Positions 23,592-42,093 of a stretch of DNA of 64,000 nucleotides are shown piece after piece; position 1 is the stretch's first letter; every line of letters starts with the position of its first letter. The translations under genes and the position numbers were made by a program. Source of the DNA: Prunella strophiata (taxonomy: Eukaryota > Chordata > Aves > Passeriformes > Prunellidae). Below the pieces are notes generated by a model. The model had not been told where the DNA came from and did not search any database. It was given only the letters and a program-made list of their open reading frames with translations. The stretch spans positions 111,453,804 through 111,517,803 of the forward strand of contig JAZBQD010000030.1 in NCBI GenBank assembly GCA_036583965.1, in the 5' to 3' direction.

Positions 23592-26039
23592 GTGGCAGAG
23601 TCTTTATTTGGGATGTGGGAAAGGTGACAGAGAAGTCATCAGACTCAAAATGTAGCTGACTGCTCTTCTCTGAAGCATACCCTCATGGAATTTTGTGAAG
23701 CATCCTTGACACTTAATTATTTTCACTGAAAACCTTGATTTATTTTGCTTTCATTTTTGTGTGGAAGAGATGATTTTTTTTTCTAATTTGTCTCCTTCCT
23801 GGACAGGTCTGATAGAAATGTATACCTGGCTTTGCTATTTATTTGTAAAACTGTGTTATCCCATTAGGGTGTGAAGTTGGTGGCCATCAGGACTCTCTCA
23901 GAAGCCTTAGGTCAACTGCAGCATTTTGAAGACAAGCCCCAGATTGAAACCTGTTAAATCTCAGCCAATAAATCATTGAAAATAATAGCTCTGCTTATGG
24001 AAAAAGTGATAATTTTATAAACCAGTTAAAAGAAAAGCTATACAAATATGGATTAATTCAATTTTTCAAAAACCTGAGGCACATCTAATTATCTTTATTT
24101 CTATTTCTCACAAAATATTTTTGAGAGAAAAATAAATCTGAGACTCTTCTCTTATTTCTGTCCTATTGCTTTTGGTGTTCCTGCTGTATGTTCCTTATGA
24201 TAGGAACGAAGTGGAATTGTTTTTTTGGATTCAAGAAGCACAGATGCATTATTTTTTGTCCATAGATTGACAGTTATCTGGGGATTTTTGGTTGGCATTT
24301 TTTTAACCACAGATTATTCCTGTTTAGCTGATTAAAAGCTCCCATCACTTGCATTTATTGCATTGTGCACTCCACCAAACCCAAACTTCTCTCCCTGCCC
24401 TGCGAGTTCTGCTCCTTTTTGTGGTTTCACCTGAGAACCTTTTCTTTTAATTGTGGAAGCCTGCTTTGATTTAATGGAAGTTTCTGTCCTCAGAGGATGA
24501 TAATGTAATGCTGAGTGCTTTTTTTCCATAGTGATTATTATTTGTGGGCAAAACCAACTGCATACTTAATTATCCTCATTAGTGGTTCTGATTTTGAAAC
24601 TGATTCAAACGAGTAACCCTTTGGAATAAAAGGTTGAGCACTTGGCACAATAAATCAGAGTAGTAATTAAAAAAAAAAACCATCATTTTTTGTTGGGTTT
24701 TTTGGTGGACACATAGCAAATTTATATTGTTGAGCCCTAAAATACTGGCTACCCTTACACAACACACAACATGGGAAATAGTTCTGCATTTTGAGATTTT
24801 ATACTGTGGGAAGAATTGTGCTCTCCTTTGTTGACTTGACTTAAAACTGTTGTGGGTGGTGGTGCTTAATTGGTGTTTTTGTAATTGTATTAATTTAATA
24901 TCTTCATCTCTTTGCTAGTTATATTTGTAATATCAGATAATTTTGGGCAAGTTGATTTAATTTTGTTTTCCACGTTAAAGCTATTTTGATTTTAGCATTC
25001 TCTCATAATTCTTTAGAGCTGCTTTCACTCAGCAATTCCAAATAAAATTATTAATTAATAAAATTAATTTTATTAATTCCATTTTACAAAGACTTACTTT
25101 TGATTCTGGTCAGAGCACCTTTACCCAGTGCTGTTTTCCTGTTCTTGAAGTTACTTATTCTGCTTCCACCTGAAGCTTATTCCTTGTGTGAACTGTGTTT
25201 TACTCTCCTTCCCCTCAAACAATGAGGAATGCTCAATCCCCATCAATTCAGAGGAGCAAAAGAAATCCCTGTCCAGAGCCAGAATCAAAGCCAAAGTTGT
25301 AAAAGTACATTTGCTTTACCCTTGCTCTAATAAAATTTATAATATTTATCAACCTTGTGTGCTAGTCATTAGATAAAACCCCTAGAGGGAGACACGATCA
25401 CAGATGGATTATTGTAATGCCTCATCACTCTGATCTTTCCACAATAGCTGCAGTAATTTCTCTAGGTCACTTTGCATAGCCTGTTACTGGATAATTGAGT
25501 AGTGATAATAACATTCTTGTTTGTAAGTGTCTAATCAGGTTTTGATTCTTTTCAAATAAGGGCTTTTTTTTTTTTCAGTTCATCAAGGGGAGACTGTATT
25601 GGAGGAAAAAAAGGCCAATTTAGCCTCCTTTTTTTAATTTTTTTTTTTTTTTTTAAATCTCATTCATGGTGATCTAGTATAGAATCTTGAAAAAAAATTA
25701 AAAATTACCCTAAATAGTGACACAGCCCATCAGCATTGCACCCTCCCTCCCATCCAGGCTCTCTCTCCCTCCCTGTGTTCTGCAATGAGTAATCAGCATA
25801 TTTGTGATTGCATTTGTAATGTTTCTACTGGTTTGAAAGGCAAAGCAGTGCATTCAGAAATGTTTCATTTATCAGTTCTGTGTGTGTGTGTGTTTATGCA
25901 AAAAAGATTATCTTAGTATACTGTATTGTTTGGATGTCAACAGGGTAATTAACCTGTAGTGTGATCCTGCTAATTCAGTTTCCTTAAATATAATTTGTTG
26001 TTTAGATGGCTTCAGCCATTTTCCTACAAAAGTTGGTTT
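23592..26039. other. Intronic sequence, T-rich
   Basis: AT-rich sequence with several T runs (25565-25576, 25637-25655), a (GT)n stretch near 25880 and the small palindrome at 25053. No gene was recognised. Confidence 0.5.
25053..25078. repeat. AT-rich perfect inverted repeat
   Basis: Perfect 12-bp arms (AATTAATAAAAT) surround a two-base TA centre. Low sequence complexity makes this weakly informative. Confidence 0.85.
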
Positions 26040-26067
26040 GGGTTTTTTTTTTTTTTTTTTTTTTTTT
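26040..26067 (+). repeat. Poly(T) tract
   Basis: A run of about 25 T within AT-rich intron sequence. Confidence 0.85.
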
Positions 26068-26555
26068 GACTGCTTTTTAGATTAATTCCACTAAATTGTC
26101 TTACAAGATATTTGTATTTAGAGTGAAAAATCAATATTGTATTTTTCCTCTGTTAGGGAGGACTTCAATATTTTTCGCTGACCATATGAAAAATGAGGCT
26201 TAAATTCTCAATTTAAATTTTTTTTTCAATTGTTTTTCTATAATTGGGTCTTTTGTTCTCTCTAGGCCTCTACCTCACAGCCATATGTTTTAATGACTGG
26301 GGTTATAATGATTTTTTTTGGCCTGCTTTTACTCTGATTTCAGGGCAGTGAAAAAGGATCTGTCTGGCTGACAGCAGATCTTCCAAGAGATATGAGATCC
26401 TGGGGAGTTCCTTGAGTCTTGACATCCTTCTGACTTCTACCTCTCTTGTCACCTTTTTCTTCCATTTTGCCAAATAATCTCTGTTATTTAATCTCTTCCC
26501 TGTCCTCTTTTGGGGATGAAAGGGAACATCTGGTGTGGCTCTTGGGGATAATCCT

Positions 26556-26625
26556 GTGCAGGGCCAGGGGCTGGACTTGATGACCCTTGTGGGTCCCTTC
26601 CAACTGAGGATATTCTGTGATCTTT
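26556..26625 (+). mobile_element. Short CR1 LINE 3' terminus
   Basis: GGGGCTGGACTTGATGACCC, then GGGTCCCTTCCAACTGAGGA and TATTCTGTGATC, form a CR1 3' end with the terminal octamer-like ATTCTGTG. It is 5'-truncated to about 70 bp and lies immediately upstream of a local tandem duplication. Confidence 0.8.
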
Positions 26626-26658
26626 GTCTTTTTTTTTTCCTGATTCTACTAAAGGTTT

Positions 26659-26917
26659 TTATGTGCCACCTCCCACACCAAAACAAAAGAAAATCAACCA
26701 AAAAAACCCCTTATTTTTGAATTTTCTGAAGCCTGGAGCTGCATTTAGGAGTTGCTGGTGTAAGGACAGGCAAAGGCTGTGCTGCTTTTATATGTCACCT
26801 CCCACACCAAAACAAAAGAAAATCAACCAAAAAAAACCCCTTATTTTTGAATTTTCTGAAGCCTGGAGCTGCATTTAGGAGTTGCTGGTGTAAGGACAGG
26901 CAAAGGCTGTGATGCTT
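26659..26917 (+). repeat. Direct tandem duplication, two units of about 130 bp
   Basis: The segment 26659-26787 is repeated at 26788-26917 with very few differences (one extra A in an A run, and GTGCCACC against GTCACC at the start). Both copies contain the A-rich AAACAAAAGAAAATCAACCA and the block GGAGCTGCATTTAGGAGTTG. It looks like a recent local duplication; the short frame crossing it is not a gene. Confidence 0.95.
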
Positions 26918-28724
26918 CATGATGTGCTGAACTCACAGCACAAGTGTCCATAAATGTAGACAGCAAACATGCACCCAGGAGCTAAAAATGTTGTGGCACC
27001 TGTGCTGAACTTCTGCAGTTAACTGAGATGTTCAAGAAAGTTGGGAAGTTGTCCTAATCCCTCTTTACCTGCTGGAGATGGTGGACCAAGGGAAGTGAGT
27101 GCTTTGCCCCATCAAGGCAGGGTCTCAGCTGAGCCCAGGTTGTGTTTTCCAACATTACCCATAGAGAAGGCTCAAAAAACTGCTCTCCTACCCAAGGCAT
27201 GATGCCTGAGGTCTTTTAGGAAAAGGCTTCTTCCAGAAGACATGCAGGATATTGATATTTTATTGTTTTTCTTAAACTTTGATTAGAGCTTGGTGAGCTG
27301 ATAAGAATACACAAGTTCTTAGTCATTAAACCTCTTAAGGGAATGTGTCTCATCCTGCTTGGCATCTGCTTTGCAAAATTTTTTCCAAATGTCAGCTTTT
27401 CGTGGAATGTGTTGTCCCATCATGGTCAGAAGGAGTCCCAGGTGTCTGCCATTCCAAGTTCAGCACTAGGAGCTTAGACTTTATTAAATACTGACCTTTC
27501 TTTCCTTTATTTTTCTTTTTCTGTTTTTGTTATTCTCCTTGGGTTTGCTTCTATGTTTCTTGTGTTTAGGCAGCTGTATTTAAAAGTAAGAAATTATTAC
27601 TATTGAAGGTGGCACCTTATACAGTAAATCTGAAGGAAATACTTGATTGTTGCCCAGTTCCTCAATCACAACCTCACTGAGCAGAAAAAGAGAGGGAAAA
27701 GTGATGTCCAAAGCTGTGGCAAACCTGAAGTTCCACTGTAACACAGTTCAGGCTGTTTCCACAAACCTGCTGTAGTGCAGGAGTGCAGTCAACTGCTTAA
27801 TTACATAATTTATCTTTTCTGTTTTGATTTTTATTTTATCTAAATAATCTCAGTGGTCTCTTGGCTCCAGACTTTCACTTTGATTCATATCTTTTAATTT
27901 ATCTATATAAATATTTCATGCTGGATTTGATTAATCAAATGGATGAGAAGTAATTTTTCCCTTAGTTTGAAATTGTTATTCATTTAAGACCAAACTTTCC
28001 ACTTGCAAAGATATTACAGGAACAGCATTTAGTCCTTGAAAAGGGTACAGAAGGTGAATTAAATATAAGTATCAATTAATTGTTCAGAGACACTTTATTA
28101 ATATTTTTGAGTGTGCTGAATGGTCTCTTAACCAAAAGTATTTCAGTTCTTTCAAGAGCTGAAGAGAAAATTGAGGCTTCAAATGGCCAATTGCAGAATA
28201 GGGGAAGAGGGCTTTGGAAGAACATGAGGCCCAAAAAGACAACTTCAAAATCACAGAAGTGTTATTTAAACATATTAAAAGATGAAAGAGTACATGATAA
28301 AAAAGAATTATGTACAACACTAAGGCTCAGCATTGCATTCTGGCACTGACTTGAACAGATACAAAATTTTCTTTTGTTTCCGTGCAAGCTCCAGGAAAAT
28401 TTTCACTTTTGGCATCTTTAGGGTAAAGGTTCTTGCAGCTGGAGCAACCTGAAGGGGAGACATTGTGGAGGAAGGGAAGATGGTTTCATGGCTTTTGCAT
28501 TTCTTCTCTCATCTCTTTGTTGGTGCTGATCCCTCCTTGTCAGATCCCACACAGGGCAAGCCCAAGCTGGATGCAGTGCTGTCATTTAAATGTAGGATCT
28601 TCTCTCTCACACCTTAGTGACACCCCCTTCTGCCCAGGAAAATTGAGAAACAGCACTTGCAGCCTGGTGTGCTTTGTGAAGCCTTGACAAATCCCTCATA
28701 GGGAAGTATTTCCACAGGAATTCC
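26918..28724. other. Intronic sequence, nothing recognised
   Basis: Unique-looking AT-rich DNA. The short frames around 28080-28350 overlap on both strands and show no domain. Confidence 0.5.
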
Positions 28725-29352
28725 TGTTCAAACCCCCTCCCAAGGAATCCCCTGATGGGGAGACCCCTAAAAAGTTCTGTGCCAGGGTTGAGAGATGAAT
28801 GGGACTTTTGGTTTTTTCAGTTTTCAGGCTGTTGTTTATTTTTCTCTTAGTTCAGTTCAGCACACTGTCTACATCTCAGACTTAGCATACAAAGAGAAGG
28901 TATCAAAAGTCACCAGACACACAGGTTCAAGGTCTTTTAAAGCTATTTTGTCCAATTAATTGTTATAATGTATTTTATTTCTACCTTTTTACCAGTAACT
29001 AATCATTTGTCTGTCCATGCAACACCTGCATTGCGGTTCTTTCTAACCAATCACCCTGTGCCACCAACACTGCAGAAAATGGAGCAGATGAAGAACAAGA
29101 AGATCAGACAATGCCCAGAATCCTTCATCTTGTCTCCTACCCACCTCCATACTAACAACCCAAAACTCCAAGTTTTTCACCCTGTGATAAACTATACCAC
29201 TGTCTGTTTCACACACTCATAGATTCCAATTCATCCCAAAGCCTTGGAAGCTTTCTCCATGGATGAAAGAACACACTCTCCATGTGTTCTCCTGGGGGTC
29301 AGGACATCTCAGAACAGGCAGAGAAATATTCCCTGTGCCCTGGGTTCCAACA
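28725..29352 (-). mobile_element. Probable solo LTR of a second family
   Basis: On the minus strand the segment begins TGTTGGAACCC and ends GGGTTTGAACA, imperfect inverted termini of TG...CA type (9 of 11 bases match). AATAAACAAC, a polyadenylation-type signal, sits in the 3' quarter (minus strand; + strand about 28832-28841). The roughly 630-bp length fits an avian LTR, and the sequence resembles a repeat I associate with songbird genomes. There is no retroviral coding sequence and no exact target-site duplication. It may instead be another kind of interspersed repeat; a repeat-library search would decide. Confidence 0.5.
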
Positions 29353-32300
29353 GAATATCACAGGAGGTATTTAGCTGGGTCCTTGTAGGGGACCTTCAAG
29401 TGCCCAGCTGTGCACACATGAAGGAGCTGGAGACCTGGAGGATTGACCTCTCTGAGAAAAGGCCACCTCTTTAAAAACAAAAAAATCACTCCATTCTTAG
29501 CTGTGCCAATAGCTACAGGTGTTGGAAATGCCAGACCCAGCCTAAATGCTCCTAGCTGTGTGTCCATCCTGGTTCCACCTGCCCAGCCTGGCTCACAGTG
29601 CTCAGTCTCCCTGGCTGGGGGAGATCAGCTCACAGCCCCACTGAGCAGCTTGTAAAGAATCACTTCAGTTGAAAAGAGATCTCTCAAATGCCAGTAGAAA
29701 TTTGGCATCTGGCTGATGTATTCAGCACTTTGCTAAGCACAGCAGCCTTGTCTCTCCTGAAAATCAGGATAAATTTCCTTGGCTGTAATGCTTTGTCAGT
29801 TCCCCTTATCACTTCCACTACTTGAGAGTAAGGAATACTGATTGAACTTGCAAAACATTTATCCACCTCCCATCTCCCTCCCTCTCTCCCCTCTACTTTT
29901 CCCTCCCTATGCCTCTCTCCCCTTCTTGTAGGAATAAGATCCTGGCATCTATTGAGCCTTAGACTCCAGAAGTGCTTCTTGTCCTTTGATCTGACAAACT
30001 GTTGATGTTCTCCTTTAACCACTCAGCCAAGGACACACATCTCTGCCTTCCTGCCCCAAAGTGCTTGCAGGTGCAGATTGTTTGTCACCTTTTCATTCCA
30101 GCTGGGGCACCTGAACACTGCTGAGGTGCAGCCTTCCTCTTGTTTCCCTCAAAAATTATTGGTTTGGTAATAAATAACCCTCATTCAAGAAGAATCTTTT
30201 CTTCCCTTACACTGTGAAATGATGGGATCTCTGTCCAGGCCAAGTGCAGTCACTCAGCTGCCTGAGTTTTCAGTTCTGCCTTGGATATTATTTTCTCTTC
30301 TATGATTGCAATTTTTTTTTTTCATTCTTCAGGTATTTCTCTTTGCTGTTTTATTTCTGTAACTTTCATGAGTTTCCCTGACCACTCTCCCTTAGTTTGA
30401 GTTGCTTCTGCTTTCTGAGAAATACAGTGTTTAGTTGGCTCATATTCCATCATTAAGTAACATATAATTAATTGCACATCATCTTTGACTTGTCTCAGCT
30501 TCAATTAGGTTTCAACAAATCACTTGTTCTGTCATTCAGCTAATCTCTTTCTTCCTACAGATTGTTGATGAGAAATATCTTTTTAATAAAAGCCTCTAAA
30601 ATCCCATTTTTGTCATTGGATGTCTCCAACGTAGCTTACACAGTGAATTCCACCACAAAAAGCATCTGGGCTGTCAGCATTGTGTAGAAGTGTGTGTATT
30701 ACAGCACTGTGATTATTTTCCAGGGATCTTGGTGTGTTTGTGGCTGCCATGAGGATGAATGTGTAGCAGATGCTGGTTTAAAATGAAGCACTATTGTACT
30801 GGCTGATGGATGCAAAGTTTGTCAAAAGTAGTGAAAGCTTCTACAGGGGATACAAAGCAGCTGGAAAAATTCATTGTTATGTGCTGCTAGTATGGGTTTC
30901 TAGTTCAGCTGTGCTGTGTTTGATTGGGAAGTTAGATTCTATGGAAGTGTCAAACAGAGTTCCTGATATTCTCTATTTTTATGGCATTCATAATTTGGTA
31001 TTTACCTCTTTGTTCTTGGCCAGGAAATTCACTGGGTTTGCTTGAATGTCTGCTAAGAAGCAGCACAGCATAATAAAAGCTGGCAAGTCTGAACTGTGTT
31101 TATTACTGCTATGTGAATGTCTTCTTGGCCAATGGAAATTTAAATGCCCTGTTGATTGTTTCATTTGTATTTGCAGAGAAAAGCTTGTACAGCAGATGAA
31201 CAATGCTAAATTGTTTTTTTTTTTTCCCAGTTCTCTATTATGTTACCAACAATACTGTTCTCTGCTTCAAAGTACAACTATAATTAGAAATGTGATTATG
31301 TAAAAGTGGCACCATCTTATTCACTCCTTCTGAATGAGGATTCAGCTTCTTCCTGTGTTTAGTCCTATTGTGCCTATTTTTGCTTTCCAGATGCCTGAGC
31401 TCCCCTTGGGATTGCACCCACTAGGTGCAATTTTTCTTGCAGGGGACTTTATTCTGTGCTGGCACCTGCCTCATCTAAATGCAGGAGCTCAGCTCCAGAG
31501 TTGAAATTTCTCCTTTCTGAAGCTCCAAGTGCATTTCAGCCTTCCCTGTGCCACTCATTTATCTGTTTCCTGCATGCCAGACATCTTTCTCTATTGGAGA
31601 GTGTCTCTTTCTCTTTTTTTTTTTTAATTTCCAGGGATTCCCAGAGCCAGTTTTGCTTTTTTTTGAGTCTCTCCTGATTGATATTTAGAATGAACACCTT
31701 CCCACCTTATATCTTTGCAGAATATCAAAAGAGAGAAGGAAAAAATAGTCTATTTTGTGCTCCAAGCTATCATAAAATGCAGTGGCAGAGTTAGACAAGA
31801 GAGTTCATGGTTTAGCATTGGGATTGCAAGTTCTTTCTGCAAGATAAAAGAATCTATCTTGTGCAAATGAAGGCTACCCTGAAATCTGTCTCATCACTGC
31901 TCACTGGGATCTCCTCCAGCGGGGTCACCTTTTCAAAAACTGACCCCTTACCAGCCTTGCTTTAGAAAATCCTGTCAGAATCTACTGCATTCAAGATATA
32001 GTGAAACATCAAAATCTCTGTTTGTGTCAAGCAAAACTGACATTTTTTTTTTTTTTTTTTTACAAATGAGCACTATATGCAAATACAAAGCAGATTGGTG
32101 GTATTGGAATATATCCTACCATTTATTGGAAAACAAAAATCATGTGTTAGGCTTATCAGCTCTCCAACTGAGGTTAGGAAGGTACTTCAAAGGAAATGTT
32201 GGGGGACCTTTAAACCACCTGGAGACTTCAATCCCTGCAGTGAGAGCTGAATAGCCCATGGCAGAAGTGGCTTAATCTGGTGCTCTGACTAATATTGACT

Positions 32301-32893
32301 CTTTCCAGTGAAATACAATCTTCAGTTTAAGGTTGGGAGTGGAACTCCATGGAGTCACATGGAAGGCAGAACCAAGATTATCATAGGCTCCTGGGTTTAG
32401 AGGTCTTTGCTAGAAAGACATGACCAAAGGATATAAAGAATTTACTAAGCTGTACCTGTATCAAGTATAAACATGTATTACTATTGAGGAGTTATGGGAG
32501 GTTTTTTTTCACTGTTTGCTCAGTACTTTTTATTACTTTATAAATAATTTTTGCCACGGAAAGACTGTAAAATTAAATTTAGGGATGCTAACAGAAACTA
32601 CCTGTGTTCCAGACAGAAATTCAGTCTCTGGAAATTTCATAAAGGCAGATTATTGATAGATTTTTGCAGGCTGCATGAAGAGTGCTGCCTCAACAAGTGC
32701 AGAAGTGAGCGGATCAGTATCTATCTACACCAAAAAGGGTTTCTCATTTTACTTTTGGGTGCAAACCACTTACTGTGCTTAACCTGGTGGTATTTTCTTT
32801 GAAAATGAGAAACATTTTACTATTTTAGTTATTTAATGATTTTATTAGAGCTGCCATCAGCATCCAGATTAGCTTTGATTGCCTTCCCTGGGA
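29353..32893. other. Intronic sequence, nothing recognised
   Basis: Contains T runs at 31213-31226, 31613-31625 and 32044-32061 and a pyrimidine-rich stretch at 29860-29930. No exon or repeat family was recognised. Confidence 0.5.
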
Positions 32894-40311
<7,418 letters not shown>

Positions 40312-40370
40312 AATATATATTATATTATATCATATTATATTATATTATATTATATTATATTATATTATTA
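40312..40370. repeat. AT-rich pentanucleotide microsatellite (TATAT)n
   Basis: The repeating unit ATTAT runs to about 40370, preceded by a TATATATATATACAC dinucleotide stretch at 40290. It is a simple AT tract. Confidence 0.9.
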
Positions 40371-40539
40371 CAAATATATTTGAGAGTGATGCTTATCATG
40401 GTTTGAAGAGGACAAGGATTTTGTGGGGAAAAAAATAAGGTAGTATTTTACTTGAACAGTATGAAAAGCAAAGAGAAAAAGAAAGTGTGTGAGTGATGAG
40501 GATAAAGATGAGAACATTTTCTGAAGGGAGCTGGCAAGA

Positions 40540-40755
40540 AAAATGGGGAGAGACTTTTTACAAGGGATGGAGTGACAGGACAAAGGGGAATGGCTTCAAA
40601 TTGTCAGAGACCAGGTTTAGATTGGATTTAGGGAGAAATTCTTTACTCTGAGGGTGGTGAGGGCTGGGACAGTGGAAGGTGTCCCTGCCATGGCAGGGGT
40701 GGCACTGGAGGGGCTTTCAGATCCCCTCCAACCCAAACCATCCTGTGCTTCTTTC
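40540..40755 (+). mobile_element. CR1 LINE 3'-end fragment
   Basis: CR1 blocks are in order: CAAAGGGGAATGGCTTCAAA, GGTTTAGATTGGATTTAGGG, AGTGGAAGGTGTCCCTGCCA, and CCCCTCCAACCCAAACCATC followed by a CCTGTGCTT terminus. It is 5'-truncated and non-coding. Confidence 0.88.
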
Positions 40756-40987
40756 CTTTCCACTGAGATGATAAAACCATTTCAAACAGAAGCCCGAGAA
40801 GATTTTTTTTTTTTCTTTTCTGGAGGACTTAAACACCAATTTGCAATTCTTCCAACAACAACCTAGAGTAAATATTTCATATATCTGTCTATCTTAGTCC
40901 TATTATCACTATGAGCATAGAGAGATCTGGAGATGTAAGATGTTACAGATTGTTAGAGTGACAAGAGATCTAGATTGTCTTTAAGTA

Positions 40988-41364
40988 GGGAGGAGGGAGG
41001 GATTGAGGGAGGGAGGGAGGTAGGGAGGGAAGGGAGGAGGGAGGAGGGGGGAGGAGGGAGGGAGGGAGGGAGGAGAGGAGGGAGGGAGGAGGGGGAGGGA
41101 GGAGGGAGGGAGGGAGGAGGGAGGGAGGGAGGAGGGAGGGAGGGAGGAGGGAGGGAGGGAGGAGGGAGGGAGGGAGGAGGGAGGGAGGGAGGAGGGAGGG
41201 AGGGAGGGAGGGAGGGAGGAGGGAGGGAGGGAGGAGGGAGGGAGGGAGGGAGGGAGGGAGGGAGGAGGGAGGGAGGGAGGGAGGGAGGGAGGAGGGAGGG
41301 AGGGAGGAGGGAGGGAGGGAGGAGGGAGGGAGGGAGGAGGGAGGGAGGGAGGAGGGAGGGAGGG
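40988..41364 (+). repeat. G-rich purine minisatellite, GGA/GGGA units (11-mer core)
   Basis: Mostly units of GGAGGGAGGGA with variable numbers of GGGA, pure purine on the + strand after the first few imperfect bases. Runs of GGG spaced by single A satisfy the G-quadruplex pattern many times over. Long frames on both strands through it are translation artefacts of a low-complexity tract. Confidence 0.95.
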
Positions 41365-42093
41365 AGGAAGGAAGGAAGGAAGGAAGGAAGGAAGGAAGGA
41401 AGGAAGGAAGGAAGGAAGGAAGGAAGGAAGGAAGGAAGGAAGGAAGGAAGGAAGGAAGGAAGGAAGGAAGGAAGGAAGGAAGGAAGGAAGGAAGGAAGGA
41501 AGGAAGGAAGGAAGGAAGGAAGGAAGGAAGGAAGGAAGGAAGGAAGGAAGGAAGGAAGGAAGGAAGGAAGGAAGGAAGGAAGGAAGGAAGGAAGGAAGGA
41601 AGGAAGGAAGGAAGGAAGGAAGGAAGGAAGGAAGGAAGGAAGGAAGGAAGGAAGGAAGGAAGGAAGGAAGGAAGGAAGGAAGGAAGGAAGGAAGGAAGGA
41701 AGGAAGGAAGGAAGGAAGGAAGGAAGGAAGGAAGGAAGGAAGGAAGGAAGGAAGGAAGGAAGGAAGGAAGGAAGGAAGGAAGGAAGGAAGGAAGGAAGGA
41801 AGGAAGGAAGGAAGGAAGGAAGGAAGGAAGGAAGGAAGGAAGGAAGGAAGGAAGGAAGGAAGGAAGGAAGGAAGGAAGGAAGGAAGGAAGGAAGGAAGGA
41901 AGGAAGGAAGGAAGGAAGGAAGGAAGGAAGGAAGGAAGGAAGGAAGGAAGGAAGGAAGGAAGGAAGGAAGGAAGGAAGGAAGGAAGGAAGGAAGGAAGGA
42001 AGGAAGGAAGGAAGGAAGGAAGGAAGGAAGGAAGGAAGGAAGGAAGGAAGGAAGGAAGGAAGGAAGGAAGGAAGGAAGGAAGGAAGGAAGGAA
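41365..42093 (+). repeat. GGAA tetranucleotide microsatellite, about 182 copies
   Basis: Uninterrupted GGAA repeats run for about 729 bp, ending GGAACTCCCTCTC where the strand switches to pyrimidine-rich CTTCC-type sequence. Two open frames of over 400 codons run through the tract on opposite strands, encoding only EGRK or FLPS polymers; they are not genes. Confidence 0.98.
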
